Notes: a model not told the origin generated them from the sequence alone. DNA of 64,000 nucleotides from 20CM-2-65-7 sp035299765 (GCA_035299765.1 DATGVZ010000101.1:7153-71152), one strand, 5' to 3'; positions 40,323-49,249 are shown, counted from the stretch's first letter. Made by a program: numbers and translations.

Positions 40323-41311
40323 CCTCCGCGGCTCAGCCGCTCGTCGAGGTCCGGGACCTCGTGAAGCACTATGCGGCCGAGCGAGGCTGGTTTGGGCTCG
40401 GGCGCCCGCGTCCACCGGTTCGAGCAGTCGACGGCGTGTCGTTCGCGATCGGCGGGGGCTCGACACTCGGTCTCGTCGGCGAGTCGGGTTCAGGGAAGAC
40501 CACAGTCGGGCGCACGATGCTGCGACTGCAGGAGCCGACTTCGGGAAAGGTCTTCTTCGAAGGGTCCGATGTCTTCGCGCTCGACGGTGGGCGACTGCGA
40601 GGGCTGCGGCGCAGGATGCAGATCGTCTTCCAGGATCCCTACAGCTCCCTCAATCCGCGCATGACGGTCGGCGAAACGCTACGCGAGCCGCTCCAGATTC
40701 ATCATCTGAGCGGCGAGGTCTCGTCGCTGCTCGAGGAAGTCGGCCTTGATCCGGCATTCGCCAAGTGCTACCCGCACGAGCTATCAGGTGGGCAGCGCCA
40801 GCGCGTCGGCATCGCGCGCGCCTTGTCGGTCGAGCCGCGGTTCGTCGTCTGCGACGAGCCGGTGAGCGCGCTGGACGTCTCGGTGCAGGCGCAGGTGCTC
40901 AATCTCCTCGCCGATCTGCAATCGCGCCGGCGGCTTACGTATCTGTTCATCGCGCATGATCTCGCGGTCGTGCGCCACATCGCCGACACCGTCGCAGTGA
41001 TGTACCTCGGCAAAATCGTGGAGCGCGCGCCGGCCGCGGACATCTACGCGCTGCCGCGGCATCCGTACACGCGGGCGCTCCTGTCAGCGGTCCCCGAGCC
41101 GGATCCACGAGCGACCAAGCGACGGATTGTGCTGTCCGGCGACATTCCATCACCCTCTCATCCGCCCTCAGGATGTCCGTTTCACCCGCGTTGTCCGCAT
41201 CCGAAGAAGAACGAGCGCTGTCGGACGGAGGTACCGCCGCTCCGTGAGGTGCCGCTGCAGAGCGGGCATTTGGCGGCGTGTCACTTTGCCGAAGAGCCGA
41301 TGAAGGGTTAG
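40319..41311 (+). CDS. Peptide ABC transporter ATP-binding protein (DppF-like)
   Basis: The second ATPase, 330 residues, starting in an ATGA overlap. Walker A is GESGSGKTT, Q-loop IVFQDPYSSLNPRM, signature LSGGQRQRVGIARAL, Walker B FVVCDEPVSALDV, and H-loop FIAHDLAV. The C-terminus again has the Cys motif GCPFHPRCPHPKKNERC. It completes a typical SBP-B-C-D-F peptide importer. Its TAG stop overlaps the TAA stop of the convergent POT transporter gene. Confidence 0.94.
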   Translation: MTSAAQPLVEVRDLVKHYAAERGWFGLGRPRPPVRAVDGVSFAIGGGSTLGLVGESGSGKTTVGRTMLRLQEPTSGKVFFEGSDVFALDGGRLRGLRRRMQIVFQDPYSSLNPRMTVGETLREPLQIHHLSGEVSSLLEEVGLDPAFAKCYPHELSGGQRQRVGIARALSVEPRFVVCDEPVSALDVSVQAQVLNLLADLQSRRRLTYLFIAHDLAVVRHIADTVAVMYLGKIVERAPAADIYALPRHPYTRALLSAVPEPDPRATKRRIVLSGDIPSPSHPPSGCPFHPRCPHPKKNERCRTEVPPLREVPLQSGHLAACHFAEEPMKG

Positions 41312-42651
41312 CGCACTCCGCCCATCAGCTTCTTGATCGGTCGGGTGAGCATGAGCAGGACCACTGCCGCAACGAACGTCGTGAGCGCGACCGCGCCAAA
41401 GAGCTGCGGCAACGGGAAGCGATCGAAGTACCCGGAGGCCCAACCCGCGAGCTTATTCCCCACGGCTATCGAGAGGAACCAGACTCCCATCATGGCGCCC
41501 ACGATTCGCCGCGGCGCGAGTTTCGTGACGATCGAGAGACCGACCGGACTCAGGCACAGCTCGCCGATGGTGTGCAGGAAGTAGACGCCGACGAGCCACC
41601 AGGGGCTCACCAGGATCCCCTGTTGCTGGGCCATGTTCGCCGCAGGTATGAGCAATGCGAAGCCGAGGCCGGCAAAAATGAGTCCCAACGCGAATTTCAC
41701 GGGACTGGAGGGTTGCCGGGGGCCGAGGCGGATCCAGAGCCAGGCGAGCAGTGGGGCGAGGCCGAAGATCATGAACATCGAGTTCAGCGACTGATACCAC
41801 GTCGAGGGGAATACAAAACCGAACACCCGGTTACTGGTGAGCCGGTCGGCAAAGAGGTTCAGGCTTGAAGCTGCTTGCTCGAACGCTCCCCAGAAAATGC
41901 ACGAGAACACGAATAACACGGCAATTGCGGCAACCCGTCCCCATTCCTCGCGAGTAAAACGCCACCAGGGCTCGGAGGTCCCCGCGGACTGCACCTCGGA
42001 TTGCCCCAGCCGTTCAAGTGCTGGCAGGAGGCGGCGCTTCCCCACAACGTATTGGATCAGTCCGAGCGTCATCCCGATACCGGCGCAGCCAAATCCGATG
42101 TGCCAGTCAACGCGCTGGCCCAGCGTACCTACGATGAGGGGCGCGACAAACGCGCCGACATTGATCCCCATGTAGAAGATCGAAAACCCCGCGTCCCGCC
42201 GTTCATCATCCTTGTCGTACAACGATCCGACCATCGTGCTGATGTTCGGCTTCAGGAGACCTGTCCCCATCACGATCAGCGCTAATCCGAGATAGAAGGT
42301 CGTGACGCTCGGAAGCGCCATGCTGAAGTGTCCAAGGGCGATGATGACCCCGCCGATGAACACGCTGCGAAACTGACCGAGAAAGCGGTCCGCGATCCAA
42401 CCGCCGGGAATCGCCGCGGCGTAGACGCCAAACCCGTACCAGCCGACGATGGACGTCGCCTTGTCCGTTGGAAATGCGAGACCGCCCTGCGTGACCGCCG
42501 CGGTCATGTACAGCACGAGCAAGGCGCGCAAGCCGTAGAAGCTGAAGCGCTCCCACATCTCGGTGAAAAACAGCGTCGACAGACCGCGCGGATGACCGAA
42601 CCATCCCCGATCGGCTTGCGAGGAAACTGCCGTCTGAACCGGCTGCGTCAT
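41308..42651 (-). CDS. POT-family proton-dependent peptide transporter
   Basis: A 447-residue MFS protein with about 12 membrane helices. The POT signature is in helix 1, FFTEMWERFSFYGLRALLVLY (ExxERFxYG), with the second motif GLLKPNISTMVG and the third region FYMGINVGAFVAPLIVG. Such transporters take up di- and tripeptides with protons. It is convergent with the peptide ABC importer, so two peptide uptake systems face each other here. The ATG at 42651 gives a short cytosolic N-terminus. Confidence 0.93.
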   Translation of the reverse strand: MTQPVQTAVSSQADRGWFGHPRGLSTLFFTEMWERFSFYGLRALLVLYMTAAVTQGGLAFPTDKATSIVGWYGFGVYAAAIPGGWIADRFLGQFRSVFIGGVIIALGHFSMALPSVTTFYLGLALIVMGTGLLKPNISTMVGSLYDKDDERRDAGFSIFYMGINVGAFVAPLIVGTLGQRVDWHIGFGCAGIGMTLGLIQYVVGKRRLLPALERLGQSEVQSAGTSEPWWRFTREEWGRVAAIAVLFVFSCIFWGAFEQAASSLNLFADRLTSNRVFGFVFPSTWYQSLNSMFMIFGLAPLLAWLWIRLGPRQPSSPVKFALGLIFAGLGFALLIPAANMAQQQGILVSPWWLVGVYFLHTIGELCLSPVGLSIVTKLAPRRIVGAMMGVWFLSIAVGNKLAGWASGYFDRFPLPQLFGAVALTTFVAAVVLLMLTRPIKKLMGGVR

Positions 42652-42663
42652 GTCGGTGCCTCG

Positions 42664-43059
42664 TCAGTCGAACAGGTCGTCTTGATTCGCGGAATCGGGA
42701 TGCTCGATCGGTCTCAGCAACGTGCCCATCCGCTGCTCCCATTTCTCTACATCAAAGTGATGCTCGTTGTGCAGGGCACGCCGCAGCACGGGCGAGAATT
42801 CGTGGAACGCCTCGAGCAGCTCGCGGGTCGCGTCACGCAGCGCCTCGAGCTGAAAGCTCGCGTCGGTCGCGCCCATATCCTCGAGGATGCTGTCCTCCGT
42901 GCGCGACGCGATGATCGGCTCCGTCCGTCCCTCGATGAAGACATTGGTGCGCTGTCCCGGTCCGCGGCCCTCTTCGATCGGCATCAGCCCGAGGATTCGG
43001 TCCGAGCGCCAGTACTTGCCGTAACCCAGGAACACCATCCGGCCGCGTTTCACGTCCAT
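42664..43059 (-). CDS. Small conserved protein, possibly RemA/DUF370-like
   Basis: A 131-residue soluble protein. The N-terminal half (MDVKRGRMVFLGYGKYWRSDRILGLMPIEEG, shown as two parts RMVFLGYGKYWRSDRILGL and IEEGRGPGQRTNVFIEGR) is reminiscent of RemA/DUF370 proteins, which are small DNA-binding regulators, and TEPIIASRTEDSIL would match their last strands. The C-terminal 60 residues are helical and acidic. The resemblance is weak and I would not assign a function. It lies 12 bases upstream of the POT gene on the same strand, so it may be co-transcribed. Confidence 0.4.
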   Translation of the reverse strand: MDVKRGRMVFLGYGKYWRSDRILGLMPIEEGRGPGQRTNVFIEGRTEPIIASRTEDSILEDMGATDASFQLEALRDATRELLEAFHEFSPVLRRALHNEHHFDVEKWEQRMGTLLRPIEHPDSANQDDLFD

Positions 43060-43078
43060 GATAACTCTCGCCCCCCTC

Positions 43079-43099
43079 GCTCACCGACCACCGCGCACC
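43079..43099. repeat. Degenerate heptamer array at the DUF1028 gene 3' end
   Basis: GCTCACC, GACCACC, GCGCACC in direct tandem, spanning the stop codon of the DUF1028 gene. The units match those of the array in the E2 linker at 60621-60648. Confidence 0.6.
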
Positions 43100-44082
43100 G
43101 CCTTCCGGTTCTTGCGAACGTCCTCTAACACAACCCGATCAATCTTCCCATCCATTCGCACACGTACGTCGTAGTTCTCCCAGTACATGAAGTTGGCGAG
43201 CGCCGTGAGAAACGTCTCGTTGAGAGTCGGCTGCGGCGCGGCGAGCCACTTCTGTGGCTGATTCACGGGCTCGACGAGCAGAATCGCTTCGAGCTCTTTT
43301 TGCAGCGCCGGCGTGATGGAAACGAGATCGGCGGGATCGGTCGTGAAGAAGTACAGCTTATGGAGCGCGTACAACCGCTGCAGCTCCTTGATCGGATCGG
43401 GCGCGTCGTAGACACGGATATCGATATACCGATCAGTCGCGCCGAGATAGCCGGCGCCGGCCCGCACGACGAGCAGCGCCGCAGATTGCATCCCGCGCCG
43501 GTCGCCACCTCCCGCCTGTCCCGCGACCAGCGCCGCCAACAGCCGGTCGGCGAGCGAGCCGCGACTGCGCTCAAACGTCTCCGCCAGGTTCCGGACCGTC
43601 GCGTCGGAAACCATGATGTTGGCCTGCGCGGCGTAGCCATGGCCCGTGATCAATTGCCCTTTGCCGCCGACGGCGCCGCCACCAATGCGTCCACCTGCCC
43701 AGTCGAACGTCGAGTCGCCGGTCCAGCTGGCCGCGTTGCCGCGCGCGTCGACCATACCCACCTGCCGCTGCGACGGCCGTGTGTCGCTCCGCATGATGAT
43801 GCGCATCGCTTCCGGGGCCGACGCGCCTCGCGCGATCAGCTCCAGTCCCTTCTCGCCGTAATCGGTGTTGCTGAGCGACTGCGTTGCGACGGCGCCGACG
43901 CCCGCCTTCGCCCACGGGACCAGACCGCCCACGTTCGGGAACTTCGACTGCACGGCGATGCCGAGATCCCCGGTCGCGGAATCGTAGGCCACGATGCTGT
44001 AGGTGTGGGCGCGCTTGAGAAGATCGGGAGGGGCAGGAGAGACAGGCTGCTGAGCGAGGATCGCGAGTGTGCAGAGAAGCAA
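43081..44082 (-). CDS. DUF1028-family protein, exported
   Basis: A 333-residue protein. After a short hydrophobic leader (LLCTLAILAQQ) comes the DUF1028 domain, an Ntn-hydrolase-like fold: HTYSIVAYDSATGDLGIAVQSKFPNVG, AGVGAVATQSLSNTDYG, GAVGGKGQLITGHGYAAQANIM. These proteins are often annotated as putative peptidase or gamma-glutamyltransferase-like, without firm evidence. The C-terminal 100 residues (LQRLYALHKLYFFTTDP onwards) are an added peptidoglycan-binding-like or unknown domain. TTG 44082 is the start that preserves the leader. The C-terminus is encoded by heptamer repeats. Confidence 0.8.
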   Translation of the reverse strand: MLLCTLAILAQQPVSPAPPDLLKRAHTYSIVAYDSATGDLGIAVQSKFPNVGGLVPWAKAGVGAVATQSLSNTDYGEKGLELIARGASAPEAMRIIMRSDTRPSQRQVGMVDARGNAASWTGDSTFDWAGGRIGGGAVGGKGQLITGHGYAAQANIMVSDATVRNLAETFERSRGSLADRLLAALVAGQAGGGDRRGMQSAALLVVRAGAGYLGATDRYIDIRVYDAPDPIKELQRLYALHKLYFFTTDPADLVSITPALQKELEAILLVEPVNQPQKWLAAPQPTLNETFLTALANFMYWENYDVRVRMDGKIDRVVLEDVRKNRKAVRGGR

Positions 44083-44085
44083 GGG

Positions 44086-44655
44086 TTATTCCTTTCTCAT
44101 TTTCTTCTTGAGCTCTTCGAGCTGGCGCGCCGCGGCCGCTTCCCTCGCCGCGCGGTCCAGGTCCGATTTCAGCAATTCGTCCTGAAGATCCATTCCAGGG
44201 CGCGCGCCGCCTCCGCTTTGCACGTCACGCCATGCCTTTTCCGAGCTGCGCTCGCCTTCCATCGCCGGCCGTTCGCGCTCGGCGCTGCGCAGCTGCGCCT
44301 GCATGTCCGTCAACTCGCGCTCCGCGAGCGCCAGCTCTTCGCGCTGCGCCGCCAACTTACGCTCGAGCACGCCGACGCGCTCGCGATGCTTGGCGGCGAA
44401 GCGCTCCGCGACGGTCATCGTCTCCTGATCCTGGATCTCTCCGGCCAGGCGTCCGCGCCGCTCTGCATCCGCAAGCCGCTGGCGCTCGGCGCCGAGCTCG
44501 CGTTCGGTGCGCGTGACGGCATCCTGAATCTCCGCCACCGCGACTTTGGCTTCGACCACCGCCTCGCGCATCTGGCGCGCGAGGGCGCGCAGGTCAGCCG
44601 GACCCGAGGCCGCATCGAGGGCGGCGCGAAACGCGTCCCGCAGACGCTCAAACAG
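44086..44655 (-). CDS. Coiled-coil protein, start uncertain
   Basis: A highly charged, almost fully helical protein of about 160-190 residues (REAVVEAKVAVAEIQDAV, AERFAAKHRERVGVLERKL). It is reminiscent of PspA/IM30-type or generic coiled coils. The amphipathic coding pattern clearly continues upstream of the first ATG (44571) as DRLFERLRDAFRAALDAAS back to the TGA of the zinc-ribbon gene at 44668, but no ATG, GTG or TTG is available there. CTG 44655 is used here as the likely start; ATG 44571 is the conservative choice. Function unknown. Confidence 0.6.
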   Translation of the reverse strand: MFERLRDAFRAALDAASGPADLRALARQMREAVVEAKVAVAEIQDAVTRTERELGAERQRLADAERRGRLAGEIQDQETMTVAERFAAKHRERVGVLERKLAAQREELALAERELTDMQAQLRSAERERPAMEGERSSEKAWRDVQSGGGARPGMDLQDELLKSDLDRAAREAAAARQLEELKKKMRKE

Positions 44656-44667
44656 GCGGTCGCTCGC

Positions 44668-44835
44668 TCAGCTCTTCCGGACGGTCTTCGCGAAGAAGTC
44701 GGAGAAGACAGGCTCCACGGCGCGGGACTTACAGGACGGACACACCGGACGCGGCCTCGCGGCATGCTCCGCCATCGATTCCGTCCGTGAGAACCGTTCG
44801 TCGCAGGCCGTGCAGCGGTACTCGTAGAGGGGCAT
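44668..44835 (-). CDS. FmdB-family zinc-ribbon protein
   Basis: A 55-residue protein beginning MPLYEYRCTACDERFS, the FmdB/CxxC_CxxC_SSSS signature, with a second pair in VCPSCKSRAVEPVFSDF. It should bind one zinc ion; FmdB proteins are described as putative regulators but their role is unclear. It shares reading frame with the downstream coiled-coil gene, separated only by TGA at 44668. It is divergent from the lipoprotein gene at 44911, and the 75 bases between them hold no further feature I can support. Confidence 0.85.
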   Translation of the reverse strand: MPLYEYRCTACDERFSRTESMAEHAARPRPVCPSCKSRAVEPVFSDFFAKTVRKS

Positions 44836-44910
44836 AGTAAGGTGAAACGTTATTCCCGCGGAAAACCTCGGTCAAGTTGACGCACTCCCGGCCGGTCCCA
44901 AATTGCTGGA

Positions 44911-45435
44911 ATGCTCCGGGCCGTGTTCCGGGTTGGCGCGGTGGTGGTGTTGATAGCCGGCTGGGTGACGGCATGCGACGGCGGGCTCGCACCCGAACCG
45001 ATCTGCGCGCGCGGCTTGATCGGGCTATGCGGCACCATCCACTTCCGCGGCAGCATTCCCGATAGCACCGATGCCGTCTTCGTCGCTGCGTACCTTACGT
45101 TTCCGCAGACGTGCAACGATCTGATCAATAACCGTCGACCCGTCATCCCCGGCTCGGTCCCCTACACCGATTCTGCGGCCGCATATAGTATGGCGCTCGA
45201 TCCTGGCACGTACCATTGGGTCGTCGCGGTCTGGAAGAAAGTCGGGATGCTGCACGTGTCACCGGCCGACACCGCACTGCTCCGCGTCGCCGGTTATTAC
45301 CGCAATCCCGCCGACACGTCGCAGCCCGGTGTCGTGACCGTACCGAAGGGCGCCGCCGCGGGCGACGTCAACTTCGTCGCCCATCTCGATAGCCTCCGCC
45401 CGGCAACGGATTTCGTCACGTGCACGGCACAATAG
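44911..45435 (+). CDS. Putative lipoprotein
   Basis: A 174-residue protein with a lipoprotein signal (FRVGAVVVLIAGWVTAC). The mature part has several cysteines (ICARGLIGLCGTIHFRG, FPQTCNDLINN, FVTCTAQ) that could form disulphides, and looks like a small beta-sandwich (YSMALDPGTYHWVVAVWKK). It overlaps the TonB receptor gene by 16 bases and is probably a surface or periplasmic accessory to that receptor. No family recognised. Confidence 0.75.
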   Translation: MLRAVFRVGAVVVLIAGWVTACDGGLAPEPICARGLIGLCGTIHFRGSIPDSTDAVFVAAYLTFPQTCNDLINNRRPVIPGSVPYTDSAAAYSMALDPGTYHWVVAVWKKVGMLHVSPADTALLRVAGYYRNPADTSQPGVVTVPKGAAAGDVNFVAHLDSLRPATDFVTCTAQ

Positions 45436-47615
45436 CGCTGCTGCTGGCGCTCGCCCTGTCGGCCGCAGCACTCGCGGCGCAGGGCTCCGGTGGCGCGGGG
45501 CTGCACGGCACCGTGCGCGATGACCAAGGCGCTCCCATCGGCCACGCGCAGGTCGGTGTCCGCGGGACGACGCTGTTCACACGTACGGACGCGAGCGGCC
45601 GCTATCGCCTCGCCCAAGTGTCCACCGGGACAGTTCACGTCCGGGTGGATGCAGTCGGGTACGCGGGCGTCGATACCGTCGTCGCGATATCCGCGGATTC
45701 GGCGAGTGTCGACTTCCAGCTCAGATTCTCGCCGCTCACCCTAGCACCTGTTTCCACGGTCATCGAGAAGCTGCCGCATTTTGGCGAGCGTCCAGCCACG
45801 AGCGTCGCGCAGGTCAGCGAGCGGGACCTCGATCGCCGCGCGGTGAACACCGTGGATGAAGCGGTCGATCATGTGCCCGGTATTCAGTTCGTGAACGGGC
45901 AGATCAACATTCGTGGCTCGACGGGATACATCCAGGGGCTGAACTCGCGCGTGTTGCTGACCGTCGACGGTGTGCCGATGAATCAAGGCGATCGCGGCGG
46001 GATCGATTGGGACCTGCTCGCCGTCGACGAGATCGAAAGCGTGGACATCCTGAAAGGTGCCGGTTCGGCGCTGTACGGATCGGCGGCGCTGGGTGGCGTG
46101 GTGAATGTGACGACGCGCGACGTACCCAACGGCTGGCATAGCCGCTTGCGATTCACGGGCGGAGTGTACGCCGATCCGCCATACGCGATCTGGCAGTTTC
46201 GCGGCAGTCCGGGACTGCAAGGCGGCGCCGATCTATCGGCGTCGTACGGCAACGACGTGGCCGGCGGCAGAATCGCGCTGGGCGACCGCCACTCCGACGG
46301 GTATCGCCAGCAGGACAACGACGATCACTTCCATATGGCGGGAAAGACCCGCTGGGAGCCGTCGCCTGGCGTGCGCGTCGATATCTCGGGTGCGTGGGCG
46401 GTGAATCGGTATGACGTGCCGCTGAGCTGGTGCAAACGCGGCAAATGCGATGACCGCGGCCAGGTGTTTCAGCCCTTCAAGATCGATACGACGGAACGAG
46501 GCGCGCGTACCGACTCGCGGAAGGGCTACATCGCGGCGCAAATCCGCAGCACGTTGTCCCCGCAGTTCGCCTGGCAGGCCCGCGGTTCCTGGCTGCGGAC
46601 ACATTTCACCGACATTCGCAGCACGACCGAGTACGGCGTCGGCGATCGCTTCGGAACGGAAGCGCGTATCGAGGCACACCCGGATTCGAACCGCTCGGTG
46701 CTGGTCGGCGGTGAGGTCACGTTCTCGCGCGTTACGAGCGACATCTTCGGCAGCCACACGCAGGCGGAGCTCGCGGCGTACGGCCAAAGCGAGCAACAGA
46801 TGGGCAACGCGCGCGTCAGCGGCGGGGCGCGGCTCGATTTTCTCGCCGTGGACGGCGGCTCGCTCACGGCGGTCGCGAGCCCGCGCATTGGGGTGACGAT
46901 TCCCACCGACGGTCGGGGACACGACGGCGGAGTCTTGCGCGCATCAATCGGCCGCGGTTTCCGCGCGCCCACGATAGCCGAGCGGTTCGTGCATACCTTC
47001 GCGCTCGGATTCGAGGTCATCCCGAATCCCAATCTGCGGCCCGAGACCGCCTGGTCCTTCGAGGTCGGGCACACCACGGGACTGCTGCTGCGCTTTCTCC
47101 GGCTCGACGCCGCTCTCTTTTGGACCGAAGCGCACGATCTGATCGAGCCGGCGCTGCTGACTCCCTCCGACACCATTCAGCTCCAAAACGTGGTGCGCGC
47201 CCGGCTCGCCGGTGTGGACGCCACCATCATAGGCGCGCCGATTCCTCGTCTGATCACGACGCTCGGCTACACCTATCTCTCGACGCGTCGCCGTCTGGCC
47301 GGCGACTCCACCACGGGACCGCTCGCGTTTCGTCCCCGGCATCTGCTCACGCTCGGCGCCGACTACGCTGTCGGCGATCTGGACGTCGGTGCCGACTTCC
47401 GCTTCGCCAGCCGGCCCGAGCGCATCGAGCTGGAGGGGTTCGTCGATCCGCGGCGGGTGCCTGTGAAGGTGCTGGATTTGCGCGCCGGTTGGTCTCGGGG
47501 ACCAGTCGAATTCCGGCTGCTCGTCGCGAACGCGCTGAATTACATCTACAACCTAGTCCCTGAGACGCTGGCACCCGTGCGTACGGTTACACTCACGGCT
47601 GTCTGGGCGCATTAG
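45420..47615 (+). CDS. TonB-dependent outer-membrane receptor
   Basis: A 731-residue receptor. It has a signal peptide, an N-terminal carboxypeptidase-regulatory-like beta domain (LHGTVRDDQGAPIGHAQVGV to VDFQLRF), a plug domain (VDHVPGIQFVNGQINIRGS, RVLLTVDGVPMNQGDRGG, VDILKGAGSALYGSAALGGVV) and a 22-strand barrel ending in VRTVTLTAVWAH with the aromatic-type C-terminus. It takes up a large ligand such as a siderophore, vitamin or glycan, powered by TonB. The flanking lipoproteins may help. The GTG start is inside the upstream gene. Confidence 0.93.
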   Translation: MHGTIALLLALALSAAALAAQGSGGAGLHGTVRDDQGAPIGHAQVGVRGTTLFTRTDASGRYRLAQVSTGTVHVRVDAVGYAGVDTVVAISADSASVDFQLRFSPLTLAPVSTVIEKLPHFGERPATSVAQVSERDLDRRAVNTVDEAVDHVPGIQFVNGQINIRGSTGYIQGLNSRVLLTVDGVPMNQGDRGGIDWDLLAVDEIESVDILKGAGSALYGSAALGGVVNVTTRDVPNGWHSRLRFTGGVYADPPYAIWQFRGSPGLQGGADLSASYGNDVAGGRIALGDRHSDGYRQQDNDDHFHMAGKTRWEPSPGVRVDISGAWAVNRYDVPLSWCKRGKCDDRGQVFQPFKIDTTERGARTDSRKGYIAAQIRSTLSPQFAWQARGSWLRTHFTDIRSTTEYGVGDRFGTEARIEAHPDSNRSVLVGGEVTFSRVTSDIFGSHTQAELAAYGQSEQQMGNARVSGGARLDFLAVDGGSLTAVASPRIGVTIPTDGRGHDGGVLRASIGRGFRAPTIAERFVHTFALGFEVIPNPNLRPETAWSFEVGHTTGLLLRFLRLDAALFWTEAHDLIEPALLTPSDTIQLQNVVRARLAGVDATIIGAPIPRLITTLGYTYLSTRRRLAGDSTTGPLAFRPRHLLTLGADYAVGDLDVGADFRFASRPERIELEGFVDPRRVPVKVLDLRAGWSRGPVEFRLLVANALNYIYNLVPETLAPVRTVTLTAVWAH

Positions 47616-47631
47616 CGTTACATTGCAGCCC

Positions 47632-48129
47632 ATGATTCGCGGTTTTGCTCTCCTGTGCATGGGACTCGCGGCTGCCGCCGCCTGTGGACGCAGCAGCGGC
47701 GGCTCTCCCACGTGCGGTATCGCGCTCATTGCCGGTCCATCCCTGATCACGCAGCAGCTGGCCAACGCGCGCGCCGTCATCACCGATCCCCCGCGGGGCC
47801 TTCCCGATTCGTTGCCGGCGCTGGTCGTGCAACAGAAGACGGGCGAAGCCGCGGTGATCGTGGGTCGTGACGCGGAAGGCCGTCTCTCGATGCAATACCG
47901 GGGTCCCGGCTTCCCACCGCAGGGCTACGGGGTGCTTGTCGTGGACGACACGTCGCAACGCGCCATGGGAGTTCTCGTCGTCAACGGCACGGAGCCCGTC
48001 AATCACCCGCATATCGGCACGATCATCGGCGGCAGCAACGCGCTGAACCTGTACGGTGTGCGCCTCGACTGGTCGAGCGTCAGCAACCCTCGCTGCCCTC
48101 TCTTCGGTCCCGCGTCCGCGACGTCGTGA
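47632..48129 (+). CDS. Putative lipoprotein
   Basis: A 165-residue lipoprotein with signal MIRGFALLCMGLAAAAAC, then a mature region rich in small hydrophobic strands (CGIALIAGPSLITQQL, YGVLVVDDTSQRAMGVLVV). TTG 47623 is an alternative start three codons upstream. It follows the TonB receptor by 16 bases and is followed in a GTGA overlap by the C26 hydrolase gene. Function not recognised. Confidence 0.72.
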   Translation: MIRGFALLCMGLAAAAACGRSSGGSPTCGIALIAGPSLITQQLANARAVITDPPRGLPDSLPALVVQQKTGEAAVIVGRDAEGRLSMQYRGPGFPPQGYGVLVVDDTSQRAMGVLVVNGTEPVNHPHIGTIIGGSNALNLYGVRLDWSSVSNPRCPLFGPASATS

Positions 48130-48815
48130 CGCCGGCGCCCGTCGCAGTCACGGCGCCCCGTCGATCGGTGGATGGTCGCGAGCGCGTGACTCTGAACACG
48201 GCGTACGTGCACGCTCTGGAACGCTCCGGGCTCGTGCCGCTCGCGATTCCGACGATGATCGCCCCCGATCGCGCAGCCGCCGCACTCCAGAGCGTCCGCG
48301 GACTGGTTCTCACCGGCGGTGAGGACGTCGCCCCGCAACGCTACGGCGCGTCTCCGCACCCGCGCCTGGGCGAGGTCGACGCGGACCGCGACGCGGCGGA
48401 GGTCGCCCTCATCGAGGCGGCGCGCAAGCGTCGCCTCCCGATTCTCGCGATCTGCCGCGGCATCCAAATCCTCAACGTCGCACTGGGCGGTACGCTGTAT
48501 CAGGACCTGGAGAGCGAGCGCCCGAGCCCCGTGGCACACAGCGACGAGAAGGGCAGTCACCCGGTGCGTGTACAGGCCGGTTCGCTACTCGAGCGCACAC
48601 TCGGCACGGGCACGGCAATGGTGAACAGCCGACATCATCAGGCAATCCGTGATCTGGCGCCGGGGCTCACGGCCGTGGCGTGGGCGGACGATGGCGTCAT
48701 CGAAGCAGCCGAACCGATCGAGGCAAACGCGCCCTGGATGCTGGCGGTGCAGTGGCATCCTGAGGATCTGACCGAACGCGCCCTGTTCGACGGATTCGCG
48801 CGGGCCGTCGCGTGA
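48126..48815 (+). CDS. Class I glutamine-amidotransferase-like gamma-glutamyl hydrolase (peptidase C26, PuuD type)
   Basis: A 229-residue hydrolase that would cleave a gamma-glutamyl bond. The catalytic Cys is C110 in LAICRGIQILNVALGGTLYQDL, and the His/Glu pair is in VQWHPED near residue 211. The oxyanion and early motif LVLTGGEDVAPQRYG is typical of PuuD and peptidase C26. The GTG start overlaps the lipoprotein stop. Polyamine genes that would support a putrescine role are absent nearby, although a deoxyhypusine-synthase-like gene lies at 53.8 kb. Confidence 0.88.
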   Translation: MTPAPVAVTAPRRSVDGRERVTLNTAYVHALERSGLVPLAIPTMIAPDRAAAALQSVRGLVLTGGEDVAPQRYGASPHPRLGEVDADRDAAEVALIEAARKRRLPILAICRGIQILNVALGGTLYQDLESERPSPVAHSDEKGSHPVRVQAGSLLERTLGTGTAMVNSRHHQAIRDLAPGLTAVAWADDGVIEAAEPIEANAPWMLAVQWHPEDLTERALFDGFARAVA

Positions 48816-49249
48816 CGACCGCCGCACATTCCTTCCCGTCAGCGGAGTGGGTGGCCGCCTACGGGGCGGCGATCAGTGCGAGTGAGGACTACCGGCAAGC
48901 GTCCGCCGAGTGGACGCATGGTCCCGTGGCATTGGTAGTTCCCGCGAATCCACTGATCGGCGTGCCGGAGGACGTGGGCATCTGGCTCGATCTCGACCGC
49001 GGTGTCTGCCGGGACGCGCGCGTCGTCACCCGCGCGGAGGCGCAAAAAGCTGCCTTCGTGCTGACGGCCGAATATCGCTTTTGGAAGCAGATCATCAAAA
49101 AGGAGCTCGGCCCGATTGCCGGCATCATGCAGCGCAAGGTCGCGCTGCAGGGATCGCTGCCGATCGTCGTCCGCTTCATCAAGTCGGCGGAGGCGCTCGT
49201 CGATGCCGCGACGCGCGTCCCGACCCGCTTCCTCGACGAGGCGCGATGA
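48812..49249 (+). CDS. Hypothetical protein, SCP2-like size
   Basis: A 145-residue soluble protein starting at GTG in a GTGA overlap and ending in a four-base overlap with the histidine kinase. The pattern (GIWLDLDRGVCRDARVV, KQIIKKELGPIAGIMQRKV ALQG in two parts) has the amphipathic strands and helix of a small lipid-binding fold such as the SCP2 domain, but I cannot name a family with confidence. Co-translation with the kinase suggests a regulatory or sensory link. Confidence 0.5.
   Translation: MTTAAHSFPSAEWVAAYGAAISASEDYRQASAEWTHGPVALVVPANPLIGVPEDVGIWLDLDRGVCRDARVVTRAEAQKAAFVLTAEYRFWKQIIKKELGPIAGIMQRKVALQGSLPIVVRFIKSAEALVDAATRVPTRFLDEAR

Noticed and set aside
44668..44670. Selenocysteine or readthrough codon joining FmdB and the coiled-coil protein
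   Set aside because: FmdB proteins normally end near this point and no SECIS-like structure or Sec genes were seen; two separate genes are more likely.
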